This document shows positions 41,140-49,607 of a stretch of 64,000 nt of DNA, piece by piece. Position 1 is the first letter of the stretch. Each line of letters begins with the position of its first letter. Under the pieces are notes generated by a model. The model had not been told where the DNA came from, ran no database searches, and was given only the letters and a program-made list of their open reading frames with translations. The translations under genes were made by a program, and so were the position numbers. This DNA is from Ignavibacteriota bacterium (lineage in GTDB: Bacteria > Bacteroidota > Ignavibacteria > Tepidaquicellales > Tepidaquicellaceae): NCBI GenBank assembly GCA_016218085.1, contig JACREY010000012.1, positions 372,001-436,000 on the forward strand. The letters are read 5' to 3'.

Positions 41140-42309
41140 ATGAAGGTTCCTTTATTAGATTTAAAAGCACAATACAGAAGTTTAAAAACCGAACTGGACG
41201 AAGCATTAATAAAAACCGCCGAATCACAGTATTTCATACTCGGACCCGAAGTCGAAAAATTAGAAAAAGCCATGTGTGAATATATAGGATGCAAATATGC
41301 TATCGGGGTTTCTTCGGGTACGGATGCACTTCTTATAGCTTTAATGGCAATCGATATAAAACCAGGTGATGAAATTATAGTTCCCACTTATTCATTCTTT
41401 GCAACAGCAGGGGTCGTATCGAGATTGAATGCGATTCCGGTTTTTGTTGATTCTGACCCGGTAACATTCAACATTAATCCAAAAGAAATAGAAGGATTAA
41501 TTACAAAAAAGACAAAAGCAATTATACCGGTTCATTTATACGGACAGTCCGCAGAAATGGATGAAATCAATGCGATTGCAAAAAAACACAGCCTTAAAGT
41601 AATTGAAGACGGCGCTCAGGCAATTGGTGTGCAGTACAAAGACGGACGGAAAGTCGGAACGCTCGGAGATATCGGATGCTTCTCATTCTTCCCCAGCAAG
41701 AACCTTGGATGCTTCGGAGACGGCGGACTTGTGACAACCAACGATGATGCGCTCGGTGAAAAGTTGAGAATAATGAGAGTACACGGCGGCAAACCGAAAT
41801 ATTACCATAAAATAATCGGCGGCAATTTCAGGCTCGATGCGATTCAGGCAGGCGTGTTAAGCGTAAAGCTTCCTCACCTCGACAGCTGGTCCGAAAGACG
41901 CAGGCAGAATGCCGAGCTTTATTCCGGGCTTTTCATAGAATCGGGCCTCGCTAGCAAAGAAGGAAAAATCGAATTAAATTCTACAGAAAAAATCCTTCTG
42001 CCCAAAGCAGTCTATAAAGAAACCGGACATAAAAATTATCACATTTATAACCAGTATGTTATCAGGGTTGAAAAGCGTGATGAACTTAGAAAACATCTCA
42101 CGGAAAAAGAAATAGGTACGGAAATTTATTATCCCGTTCCATTTCACAAGCAGGAATGCTTTGCGGATTTAAAACCGCGATTCGAAAAAACCTGTTTTTC
42201 GGTTTCCGAATTTGCTGCTGACCATTCGATTGCTCTGCCCATTTACCCTGAACTGACAAAAGAGCAGATTGAATATGTGGTAAAGTGCATAGCAGAGTTT
42301 ATAAAATAG
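41140..42309 (+). CDS. wbpE: DegT/DnrJ/EryC1 aminotransferase, WbpE-like
   Basis: A 389-residue PLP-dependent sugar aminotransferase. It begins 'MKVPLLDLKAQYRSLKTEL', has 'GVSSGTDALLIALMA' and 'VPTYSFFAT', 'VIEDGAQAIG' (Asp binding PLP N1) and the Schiff-base Lys187 in 'FFPSKNLGCFGDGG', as in WbpE/WlbC. It should transfer the amino group to C3 of the keto sugar made by the WbpB-like enzyme. The 2-epimerase WbpI, needed to form the ManNAc(3NAc)A isomer, is not in the window, so the finished sugar may keep the gluco configuration. Confidence 0.85.
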   Translation: MKVPLLDLKAQYRSLKTELDEALIKTAESQYFILGPEVEKLEKAMCEYIGCKYAIGVSSGTDALLIALMAIDIKPGDEIIVPTYSFFATAGVVSRLNAIPVFVDSDPVTFNINPKEIEGLITKKTKAIIPVHLYGQSAEMDEINAIAKKHSLKVIEDGAQAIGVQYKDGRKVGTLGDIGCFSFFPSKNLGCFGDGGLVTTNDDALGEKLRIMRVHGGKPKYYHKIIGGNFRLDAIQAGVLSVKLPHLDSWSERRRQNAELYSGLFIESGLASKEGKIELNSTEKILLPKAVYKETGHKNYHIYNQYVIRVEKRDELRKHLTEKEIGTEIYYPVPFHKQECFADLKPRFEKTCFSVSEFAADHSIALPIYPELTKEQIEYVVKCIAEFIK

Positions 42310-42341
42310 AATAATCATTTAATAATTTAAAAATATTATTA

Positions 42342-43352
42342 ATGTTAAACAATAAAGTGATTCTGGTTACCGGGGGTTCAGGTTCTTTCGGGAAAAAGTT
42401 CATTCAGACTGTATTCGAAAAGTACAAACCTGAAAGAATAATTGTGTACAGCCGGGATGAGCTCAAGCAGTTCGAAATGCAGGAGTCGGAAATGTTCAGT
42501 CCTTACAGAGATAGGCTGAGATTCTTTATAGGAGATGTTCGGGATGAGGCAAGATTAAAAAGAGCGATGGAAGATGTGAACGTGGTAGTTCACGCTGCAG
42601 CACTTAAGCAGGTACCGGCCGCAGAATACAATCCTTTCGAAGCGATAAAGACAAATATTATCGGAGGCCAGAATGTTGTGAATACATCTATTGATTCCGG
42701 CGTGTCCCACGTTATTGCCCTTAGCACTGATAAGGCGGCAGCTCCTATTAATCTCTACGGAGCGACGAAACTCTGCTCTGATAAACTTTTCGTTGCAGGA
42801 AACAATTACAAGGGAGCGCGCGATATAAAATTCTCCGTTGTAAGGTACGGAAATGTTATGGGTAGTCGCGGCTCGGTAATACCTTTCTTCCTAAAAAAGA
42901 AAAAGGAAGGTGTGCTTCCCGTGACAGACGAAAGGATGACCAGATTTAATATTACATTACAGGAAGGTGTTGATTTTGTACTGAAATGCTTTGAAAGAAT
43001 GTGGGGCGGGGAATTGTTTGTCCCGAAAATCCCGTCTTTCAAAATCACAGACCTTGCAAAGGCAATTGCTCCTGAATGCAAAATAAATTTTATTGGAATA
43101 AGGCCGGGCGAAAAAATCCACGAGGAAATGATAACGGAAACCGATTCGCTTAACACTGTTGAATTTGAAGATTACTATGTAATACTTCCTTCCACTCCCA
43201 TCTGGGATTTTGAAAAATTCAGGAAGGAAAGCGACAGGAAAACAGGGAAATACTGTGAGCTTGATTTCCGTTACAGCAGCGATACCAACACTCAGTGGCT
43301 TAATGTCGGTGATTTGAAAAAACTTCTGGCAGAAAATTTAAACATCAAGTAA
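42342..43352 (+). CDS. pseB: UDP-N-acetylglucosamine 4,6-dehydratase (inverting)
   Basis: A 336-residue SDR catalysing the first step of pseudaminic acid synthesis, C4 oxidation, C6 deoxygenation and C5 inversion of UDP-GlcNAc. Seen are 'ILVTGGSGSFGKKFIQTV' and 'VYSRDELKQFEMQ' (strong PseB/FlaA1 signatures), 'FFIGDVRD', 'ALSTDKAAAPINLYGATKLCSDKLF' with Tyr139 and Lys143, and 'RYGNVMGSRGSVIPFF'. The 1-bp gap to the PseC gene and the later PseI and PseF genes confirm the pathway. Confidence 0.92.
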   Translation: MLNNKVILVTGGSGSFGKKFIQTVFEKYKPERIIVYSRDELKQFEMQESEMFSPYRDRLRFFIGDVRDEARLKRAMEDVNVVVHAAALKQVPAAEYNPFEAIKTNIIGGQNVVNTSIDSGVSHVIALSTDKAAAPINLYGATKLCSDKLFVAGNNYKGARDIKFSVVRYGNVMGSRGSVIPFFLKKKKEGVLPVTDERMTRFNITLQEGVDFVLKCFERMWGGELFVPKIPSFKITDLAKAIAPECKINFIGIRPGEKIHEEMITETDSLNTVEFEDYYVILPSTPIWDFEKFRKESDRKTGKYCELDFRYSSDTNTQWLNVGDLKKLLAENLNIK

Positions 43353-43353
43353 A

Positions 43354-44544
43354 TTGCGAAGTAAAATAAAGAGCTATTCGTACGGACGACAGAATATCGG
43401 AAAAGACGATATTAAGTCAGTCATCGAAGTGCTGAAATCAGACTGGCTCACACAGGGTCCAAAAATTCAGGAATTCGAAAATGCCCTTGCAAATAAATTC
43501 GGCGCAAAATACTGCTCAGCGGTTTCAAGCGGAACTGCGGCGCTGCATCTGACAGCGCTTGCGCTCGGATGGAAGAAGGGCGATATTGTTATTACTTCAC
43601 CGGTTACTTTTCTGGCGAGCGCAAACTGCGCGGTATATGCAGGTGCCACGCCTGACTTTGCGGATATTGATGAATCAGGTTATACGATCGATACGGGTAA
43701 GCTCGAAGATAAATTAAAAAAATACAAGCAAAGAAATAAAAACGTGAAAGCGGTTGTCGCGGTTGACTACGCAGGAAATCCGAGCAACTGGGAAGAGCTG
43801 AAATATCTGTCCCGGAAATATGGTTTTTCACTGGTTGATGATTTCTGCCATGCAGCAGGGGCAGAATACAGGAAAGATTACCGTTACGCCGTTAAATATG
43901 CGGATGCGGTGTGCATGAGCTTCCACCCTGTTAAGCACGTAACCACAGGCGAAGGCGGCGCAGTTCTGACAAATAGCAGGAAAACTGATGCACTCGTAAA
44001 AGTTTTAAGGACTCACGGTATTATAAAAAATAATACCGTATTTAAAATCCGGAATTCAAAATATAAAAGCGATCCCTGGTATTATGAAATGCAGATGCCG
44101 GGGTATAATTACAGGATAACCGATTTTCAGTGTGCACTCGGAATATCACAGTTGAAAAAACTCGATAAATTTATCGAAGAAAGAAGAAAAATTGCATCCC
44201 TGTATGATGAGTTCTTCAAGAATGATGAAAGGTTTATCCTTCCCTTTGTTAATCCTGACAGAAAACACGCTTACCACCTTTATCCGCTGCAGATTAAATT
44301 TGATAAACTGAAAATAAGTAAGAAAGAATTTTTCGATAAACTTGCATCGAAAGGGGTTTTCTGCCAGGTGCATTACATTCCTGTTCACCTCCAGCCGTAT
44401 TATGCGAAAAATTTCGGATTCAGGAAGGGGGATTTTCCAGTAGCGGAAAAGTTCTATGAAAGGGAAGTCTCAATTCCGGTTTATCCTTCTTTGAATAAAA
44501 AAGATATTTCTCATATTTCGGACATAATAAAAAAATCTTTGTAG
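43354..44544 (+). CDS. pseC: UDP-4-amino-4,6-dideoxy-N-acetyl-beta-L-altrosamine transaminase
   Basis: A 396-residue PLP aminotransferase, second enzyme of the pseudaminic pathway, aminating C4 of the PseB product with glutamate. The TTG start is needed to include 'YSYGRQNIGKDDI', the conserved N terminus. Schiff-base Lys194 lies in 'MSFHPVKHVTTGEGGAV', the form typical for PseC, after 'LVDDFCHAAGAEY'. It follows pseB at once, and the next gene (methyltransferase) begins 3 bp after its stop, so all are cotranscribed. Confidence 0.92.
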   Translation: MRSKIKSYSYGRQNIGKDDIKSVIEVLKSDWLTQGPKIQEFENALANKFGAKYCSAVSSGTAALHLTALALGWKKGDIVITSPVTFLASANCAVYAGATPDFADIDESGYTIDTGKLEDKLKKYKQRNKNVKAVVAVDYAGNPSNWEELKYLSRKYGFSLVDDFCHAAGAEYRKDYRYAVKYADAVCMSFHPVKHVTTGEGGAVLTNSRKTDALVKVLRTHGIIKNNTVFKIRNSKYKSDPWYYEMQMPGYNYRITDFQCALGISQLKKLDKFIEERRKIASLYDEFFKNDERFILPFVNPDRKHAYHLYPLQIKFDKLKISKKEFFDKLASKGVFCQVHYIPVHLQPYYAKNFGFRKGDFPVAEKFYEREVSIPVYPSLNKKDISHISDIIKKSL

Positions 44545-44547
44545 AAT

Positions 44548-45420
44548 TTGCCACAGGTAATTAAAAATAAGTTCGATTATTTTGAACTGAAGAAAAAACC
44601 CTCAGTAGAGGAACTTAAGAAATATTATTCGGAAAAATATTACCAGGAAAATAATGCCACTTACGGGCAGGAATACACTCCCGATGAAATAAAATTTTTC
44701 AGTAATAAAATTGTTCAGAAATATTCCCTTGTGAAGGAAAGGTTTTCAGGAAAAGCAAATCCGGATATGCTTGATATTGGCTGCGGAGAAGGATTTACAC
44801 TGAAATATTTTTCGGATATGAACTGGAATGTCACAGGGCTTGATTATTCGTCGTTCGGATGCAAAAGGCATAATCCTGAAGTGCTCGAAAAAATTACAAC
44901 AGGAGATATATTCGCAAACCTCGAGGAAATTGTTAAGTCCGGAAGGAAATTTGATTTAATCTGGCTCGATAATGTGCTTGAGCACGTTCTCGAACCGCAT
45001 CTGCTGTTGACTATGTGTCGTGAAATCGGCAGAGATAATTCAGCAGTGATAATAGAAGTCCCGAATGATTTTTCAAAGATTCAGAGCCTTGCTTTGCAAA
45101 AAGGTTATATTGATAATGAATTCTGGATTGTCAGTCCGGACCATATATCCTACTTCAACGCTGAAGGGCTCGAAAATCTTTGCCAATCCGCGGGCTGGAA
45201 GAAAATAAAGATTATCAGCGATTATCCGATAGAAGTCAACCTGCTGAATGATGACTGCAATTACATAAAAGATTCAAAGAAAGGAAAGAATACTCACTTC
45301 CAGAGAATTGAATTCGAAAACCTGCTTCACGAAATATCGGTTGAGAAAACAAACAAGCTTTTCGAAGCCCTTGCGGAACTCGGCATGGGAAGGTCGCTGA
45401 CAGGAGTATTTATAAAATAA
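44548..45420 (+). CDS. class I SAM-dependent methyltransferase
   Basis: A 290-residue protein from a TTG start, with a Rossmann methyltransferase core: motif I 'DMLDIGCGEGFTLKYF' (about 72-87), 'WNVTGLDYSSFGCKRH', 'FDLIWLDNVLEHVLEPHLLL' and 'VIIEVPNDFS'. The region 'DHISYFNAEGLENLCQSAGWK' is typical of sugar or small-molecule methyltransferases. It lies between PseC and a GNAT gene, where it could N-methylate or O-methylate a nonulosonic acid intermediate or the finished sugar. The acceptor is unknown. Confidence 0.75.
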   Translation: MPQVIKNKFDYFELKKKPSVEELKKYYSEKYYQENNATYGQEYTPDEIKFFSNKIVQKYSLVKERFSGKANPDMLDIGCGEGFTLKYFSDMNWNVTGLDYSSFGCKRHNPEVLEKITTGDIFANLEEIVKSGRKFDLIWLDNVLEHVLEPHLLLTMCREIGRDNSAVIIEVPNDFSKIQSLALQKGYIDNEFWIVSPDHISYFNAEGLENLCQSAGWKKIKIISDYPIEVNLLNDDCNYIKDSKKGKNTHFQRIEFENLLHEISVEKTNKLFEALAELGMGRSLTGVFIK

Positions 45421-45426
45421 AAGATT

Positions 45427-45999
45427 ATGAACGGATACAGGTGCCTTAATACAAATAATTTTGAATACGGAGATTATAAAATCACTCCGGTAAGAAAGAA
45501 GGACATACTTAAAATAAAAGACTGGCGGAACAGCCAGATAGATATTCTCAGGCAGAAGGAATATCTGACAAATAAAAAACAAAAAGAATATTTCGGCAAG
45601 ATAATATTCCCGGATTTCGCGTCTGAATATCCGGGGCAAATAATATTTTCATTTTTATTGAACGGCAAGCTTATAGGGTACGGCGGACTTGTGCATATCA
45701 ACTGGGAAGACAGGCGGGCGGAGTTATCTTTCCTTCTCGAACCTGACAGGCTTAAAGACAGAATGCAATACAGAAAAGACTTTACCGCATTCCTTAAATT
45801 AATGAAACACGTTGCTTACTTAGAGCTTAATTTCAACAGGCTTTACACCGAGACATTTGATATCAGGAAACATCATATCAGTGTACTGGTTGCAAACAGG
45901 TTTTATCCCGAAGGCAGGATGAAAAAACACGTCTTAATAAAAAATAAATTTATTGATTCTCTTATCCACGGCAACTTAAAGGAATATGAAAAATTTTAA
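45427..45999 (+). CDS. GNAT N-acetyltransferase, candidate for the PseH step
   Basis: A 190-residue GNAT-fold protein. 'YKITPVRKKDILKIKDWRNSQID' is the opening strand and helix of sugar-modifying GNATs, and 'FSFLLNGKLIGYGGLVHINWEDRRAELSFLLEPD' covers the central strands; the C terminus has 'NRFYPEGRMKKHVLIKNKFID', which is standard for this group. Placed after PseC, it is the natural candidate to acetylate the C4 amine of UDP-4-amino-4,6-dideoxy-N-acetyl-altrosamine, the PseH reaction. It could also add another acyl group. Its last 14 bases overlap the next gene. Confidence 0.72.
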   Translation: MNGYRCLNTNNFEYGDYKITPVRKKDILKIKDWRNSQIDILRQKEYLTNKKQKEYFGKIIFPDFASEYPGQIIFSFLLNGKLIGYGGLVHINWEDRRAELSFLLEPDRLKDRMQYRKDFTAFLKLMKHVAYLELNFNRLYTETFDIRKHHISVLVANRFYPEGRMKKHVLIKNKFIDSLIHGNLKEYEKF

Positions 46000-47899
46000 G
46001 AATAAAAGAATTTTCATAAGCGGGGGCAACGGAGTAATCGGCCGCGAGCTTATCAGAAAACTTGTTAAACAGGGCGCAGTGGTATTAACAGGCGACCTCA
46101 AGCCTAGAGGAATTGAATTGCCCCTTAATATTTTTTACAGGCAGGGTGATTTGAATTTCATTGAAAAGCAGGAACTCGAAGTTTTCAAACCTGAAATCTT
46201 TGTTCATCTTGCCGCAACATTCGAAAGGTCAACTGAGTCTTATGAATTCTGGGAAGAGAATTTCCTGCACAATGTAAGACTGAGCAATCACCTGATGACG
46301 CTTATGAAGGATTTGAAGTCACTGAAAAAAGTTATTTTTGCTTCGAGCTATCTAATTTATGACCCCGCACTTTATAATTTCAATAGTCCGCGGGAAAACC
46401 CTGTTTCTTTAAAGGAGACCGATAATATATATCCGAGAAACCTGACAGGAATGGCAAAACTTTCACACGAAATTGAATTAAGATTTCTTGATGGTTTCAA
46501 GTCGAAGCAGTTTAAGACAGTTAATGCAAGAATTTTCAGGGGTTACGGAAAAGGTTCAAGGGATGTGATATCGAGATGGGTGAGAAACCTTTTGAAAAGA
46601 GAAAAGATAAATGTGTTCAGGGAAGAAGGAATTTTCGATTATATCTTTTCCGAAGATACAGCCGAGGGTTTGCTGAGACTGGCATTATCGGATAAGGCTC
46701 AGGGTGTAATCAATCTAGGAACGGGGAAATCCCGAAGAGTCAGCGATGTTGTATCTGTACTGAAAAAACATTTCCTGGAAATGAAAGCAGAGACAGGAAA
46801 AAGCAGTATTGAATATGAGGCTTCCCGGGCCGATACAAAAAAGCTTTACAGACTTTTAAAATGGACTCCGGGAATCACGCTTGAAGAAGGTATTAAAAAA
46901 ATTATTGAATACGAAAAGAAAAAGATAAATGAAAAAACCGAGGATTTGGGAAACATACTGATAACCAGCATATCAAGGAAAGTGCCGCTGATAGAAGCAG
47001 TTAAAAAAGCCGCAGCAAAACTGAATCCCGGAATAAGAGTTTACGGAACAGACCAGAACAAAGACTGCATCGGAAAATATTTTACGGATTGCTTTTTGAA
47101 TGAAGGTGAATTAACAAAATTAAATAAAGAAAAACTTTTAAGAGTCTTAAATAAGCATAATATTAAATATGTAATTCCAACAAGAGACGGGGAATTGCTG
47201 TTCTGGTCGAAACAAAAGTACTTTTTAAGAAAAAAAGGAATTGGTGTTTTTGTCTCAGATGAGAAAGCTGTTAATATCAGTCTTGATAAATTTTTATTCT
47301 ATAAGTATTCAAAGTCAAAAAGAATTCCTTCGATACAGACATCAATGAATATTGATAAAATAAAATCCGAAAGACTGGTTGTAAAGGAACGGTTCGGAGC
47401 TGGCGCAAAGGCAATCGGGATAAATCTGAACAAAAAAGAAGCAATACTTCACTCAAAAAATTTGGTTAATCCTGTCTTCCAGCCATTTATTAAAGGCAGG
47501 GAATTCAGCTTTGATGCATATTGCGGAAAAAACGGAAAAGTGAAACATCTAATTCTGAGAGAAAGAAATACGGTAGTCAATGGCGAGTCACAAATTACAA
47601 CCTTAGTGAAAAGCAGAAATATTGAAAAGAAATTATCGGGCATAGTAGAAAAATTCGGATTTAACTTTCATATCGTCGGGCAAATGATTCTTGATTCAAA
47701 AAGTAGAGTAAATATAATTGAAATCAATCCGAGATTCGGAGGTGCTTCGACACTTGGTGTTGCCGCAGGGCTTGATTCATTTTACTGGTTCCTGCTTGAA
47801 TGCTGCGGTGATAATACAGATAAATATCCTGTCTTATCTCCTGAAAAAATTTTAAAACAAATCAGGTATCCTGCAGATTGCCTAAAGACTGTAAGATAA
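45986..47899 (+). CDS. fusion of NAD-dependent sugar epimerase-like SDR and ATP-grasp ligase
   Basis: A 637-residue two-domain protein. Residues 1-312 form an extended SDR: 'IFISGGNGVIGRELIRKL', 'VHLAATFERS', 'IFASSYLIYD', 'RIFRGYGKGSRDVISRW' and 'GVINLGTGKSRRVSDVV'. Where YxxxK is expected it reads 'TGMAK' (Thr154 to Lys158), so the catalytic Tyr is missing. Residues 325-637 form an ATP-grasp domain like CarB or PylC, with 'VVKERFGAGAKAI' (ATP lysine and glycine loop), 'FQPFIKGREFSFDAY' and 'INIIEINPRFGG'-type metal site ('VNIIEINPRFGGAS'). An ATP-grasp enzyme activates a carboxylate and joins it to an amine, so amino acid or amide attachment to a sugar acid is a possible role. It overlaps both neighbours. 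The fusion was not recognised as a known gene. Confidence 0.8.
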   Translation: MKNFKNKRIFISGGNGVIGRELIRKLVKQGAVVLTGDLKPRGIELPLNIFYRQGDLNFIEKQELEVFKPEIFVHLAATFERSTESYEFWEENFLHNVRLSNHLMTLMKDLKSLKKVIFASSYLIYDPALYNFNSPRENPVSLKETDNIYPRNLTGMAKLSHEIELRFLDGFKSKQFKTVNARIFRGYGKGSRDVISRWVRNLLKREKINVFREEGIFDYIFSEDTAEGLLRLALSDKAQGVINLGTGKSRRVSDVVSVLKKHFLEMKAETGKSSIEYEASRADTKKLYRLLKWTPGITLEEGIKKIIEYEKKKINEKTEDLGNILITSISRKVPLIEAVKKAAAKLNPGIRVYGTDQNKDCIGKYFTDCFLNEGELTKLNKEKLLRVLNKHNIKYVIPTRDGELLFWSKQKYFLRKKGIGVFVSDEKAVNISLDKFLFYKYSKSKRIPSIQTSMNIDKIKSERLVVKERFGAGAKAIGINLNKKEAILHSKNLVNPVFQPFIKGREFSFDAYCGKNGKVKHLILRERNTVVNGESQITTLVKSRNIEKKLSGIVEKFGFNFHIVGQMILDSKSRVNIIEINPRFGGASTLGVAAGLDSFYWFLLECCGDNTDKYPVLSPEKILKQIRYPADCLKTVR

Positions 47900-48570
47900 T
47901 ACTTGTATTTGACCTGGATGATACGCTGTACGATGAGAAGACCTATGTCCTTAGCGGATTCAGGGCTGTTGCCGCCCATCTTAAAAGAAAGTACCGCCTG
48001 AATTCAGATAAAACCTATAATTTCATGCTGAAGGATTTAAAAGCTAACGGAAGAGGGAAAATTTTCAATAACATACTTTCAAAATATTCGCTTGAAAACA
48101 AGAAACGTATAAGGGAGTTGTTGTCGGTATACAGAAAACATAAACCGAAAATGAAACTGTTCGGCGATTCCGAAAGGATTTTAAACAGATTTAAAAACCT
48201 TCCGCTTTATGTGGTTACGGACGGCAATGTTAATGTTCAGAGTAATAAATGCAGGGCGCTAAAACTTGAAAAATACGTCGATAAAATTTTTATTACATAC
48301 AGGTACGGAATTGAAAATGCCAAGCCAAGCACACATTGTTTTAAGAAAATTCTTAAGCTTGAGAATTCCAATCCTGAAAATTTAGTGTACATTGCGGATA
48401 ACCCGAAAAAGGACTTTGTGAATTTAAACAGTGAAGGATACAAAACAATAAGGATAATGAGAGGTATGTTCAAAGATTTCAAAGCCGCAAAAGGTTATGA
48501 TGCAAAGCACAGAATAAAATCGCTCGATGAAATAACAACTAGGTTTATTAATTCATTAATAACAAAATGA
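47878..48570 (+). CDS. HAD-superfamily hydrolase
   Basis: A 230-residue HAD phosphatase with all four motifs: nucleophile motif 'LVFDLDDTLYDE' (Asp-x-Asp-x-Thr), motif II 'YVVTDGN', motif III Lys in 'ENAKPSTHCFKKIL' and motif IV 'YIADNPKKDF'. The cap fits the C1 type of pyrimidine nucleotidase or haloacid-like enzymes. The TTG at 47878 is the only start that keeps the first strand, and it overlaps the end of the ATP-grasp fusion by 22 bp. The next gene (pseI) starts 4 bp before its stop. Such tight coupling suggests that it works with the ligase and with PseI, perhaps dephosphorylating an intermediate. Confidence 0.82.
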   Translation: MPKDCKIILVFDLDDTLYDEKTYVLSGFRAVAAHLKRKYRLNSDKTYNFMLKDLKANGRGKIFNNILSKYSLENKKRIRELLSVYRKHKPKMKLFGDSERILNRFKNLPLYVVTDGNVNVQSNKCRALKLEKYVDKIFITYRYGIENAKPSTHCFKKILKLENSNPENLVYIADNPKKDFVNLNSEGYKTIRIMRGMFKDFKAAKGYDAKHRIKSLDEITTRFINSLITK

Positions 48571-49607
48571 TTGATAAAAATATTTTAGAATCAGCAAAAG
48601 AAAAAGTATTTATAATTGCCGAACTTTCAGCAAACCACAACCGTGATTTCGATATTGCGCTTCGCACAATAAAGGCAATGAAAGATTCCGGAGCTGATGC
48701 GGTCAAGTTGCAGACTTATACCCCGGATACTATAACATTGGACTGCAGGAATGAATATTTTCAGATTAAGCACGGAACGATATGGGACGGAAAAAATCTG
48801 CATGACCTTTACAAAGAAGCATACACGCCGTGGGACTGGCAGCCAAAGCTCAAGAAATACGCGGAAGAACTCGGAATGATTTGCTTTTCGTCGCCTTTTG
48901 ATAAAACCGCTGTGGATTTTCTTGAAAAAATGGATGTACCCGCATATAAGGTTGCCTCCTTTGAGATAACTGATATTCCCCTGATAGAATATATAGCATC
49001 AAAAGGAAAACCGGTAATAATATCAACAGGAATTGCATCTTATGAAGACATAAAAGATGCAGTTGATGCTTGCAGAAGAACAGGAAATAACAATATCGCG
49101 CTTCTGAAATGCACATCTGCATATCCAGCTCCGTATGAAGAAGTAAACCTGAATATGATACCTGACATCATAAAAAAATTCGGACTTGTAACCGGATTGT
49201 CAGACCATACTGAGGGATATACTGTTCCCATCGCGGCAGTAGCTCTCGGAGCAAGGATTATCGAAAAGCATTTCATACTTGATAAGAAAATAGGCGGACC
49301 CGATGCGGAATTTTCAATGGAGCCTGCCGGGTTTAAAAATATGGTTGATGAAATCAGGAAAGTTGAAAAAGCACTTGGCAAAGTTGATTATGATTTATCC
49401 GATAAGATGAAAAAGAGCCGCGAGTTTTCGCGCTCGCTTTTCATAGTGAAAGATGTATGCACCGGTGAAGAAATTACCGGGGAAAATGTAAAATCCATCA
49501 GGCCGGGATACGGACTGCACCCAAAATATTACAATGAAATACTCGGAAAGAAATTTAAGTCGGATTTGAAAAAAGGAACACCGCTTTCGAAGGAGGATTT
49601 CGAATGA
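48567..49607 (+). CDS. pseI: pseudaminic acid synthase (NeuB-family nonulosonate synthase)
   Basis: A 346-residue PEP-condensing synthase joining a 6-deoxy hexose to PEP to make a C9 nonulosonic acid. 'VFIIAELSANHNRDFDIALRTIKAMKDSGADAVKLQTYTPDTI' (residues 14-56) and 'CFSSPFDKTAVDFLEKM' are NeuB signatures; 'TPDTITLDC' and 'YKEAYTPWDW' match the PseI branch rather than NeuB. 'TGLSDHTEGYTVPIAAVALGARIIEKHF' and a C-terminal SAF domain (about 290-346; 'SLFIVKDVCTGEEITGENVKSIRPGYGLHP') complete it. It overlaps the HAD and PseF genes. The sugar substrate should come from a PseG-type hydrolysis that is not encoded nearby. Confidence 0.92.
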   Translation: MIDKNILESAKEKVFIIAELSANHNRDFDIALRTIKAMKDSGADAVKLQTYTPDTITLDCRNEYFQIKHGTIWDGKNLHDLYKEAYTPWDWQPKLKKYAEELGMICFSSPFDKTAVDFLEKMDVPAYKVASFEITDIPLIEYIASKGKPVIISTGIASYEDIKDAVDACRRTGNNNIALLKCTSAYPAPYEEVNLNMIPDIIKKFGLVTGLSDHTEGYTVPIAAVALGARIIEKHFILDKKIGGPDAEFSMEPAGFKNMVDEIRKVEKALGKVDYDLSDKMKKSREFSRSLFIVKDVCTGEEITGENVKSIRPGYGLHPKYYNEILGKKFKSDLKKGTPLSKEDFE

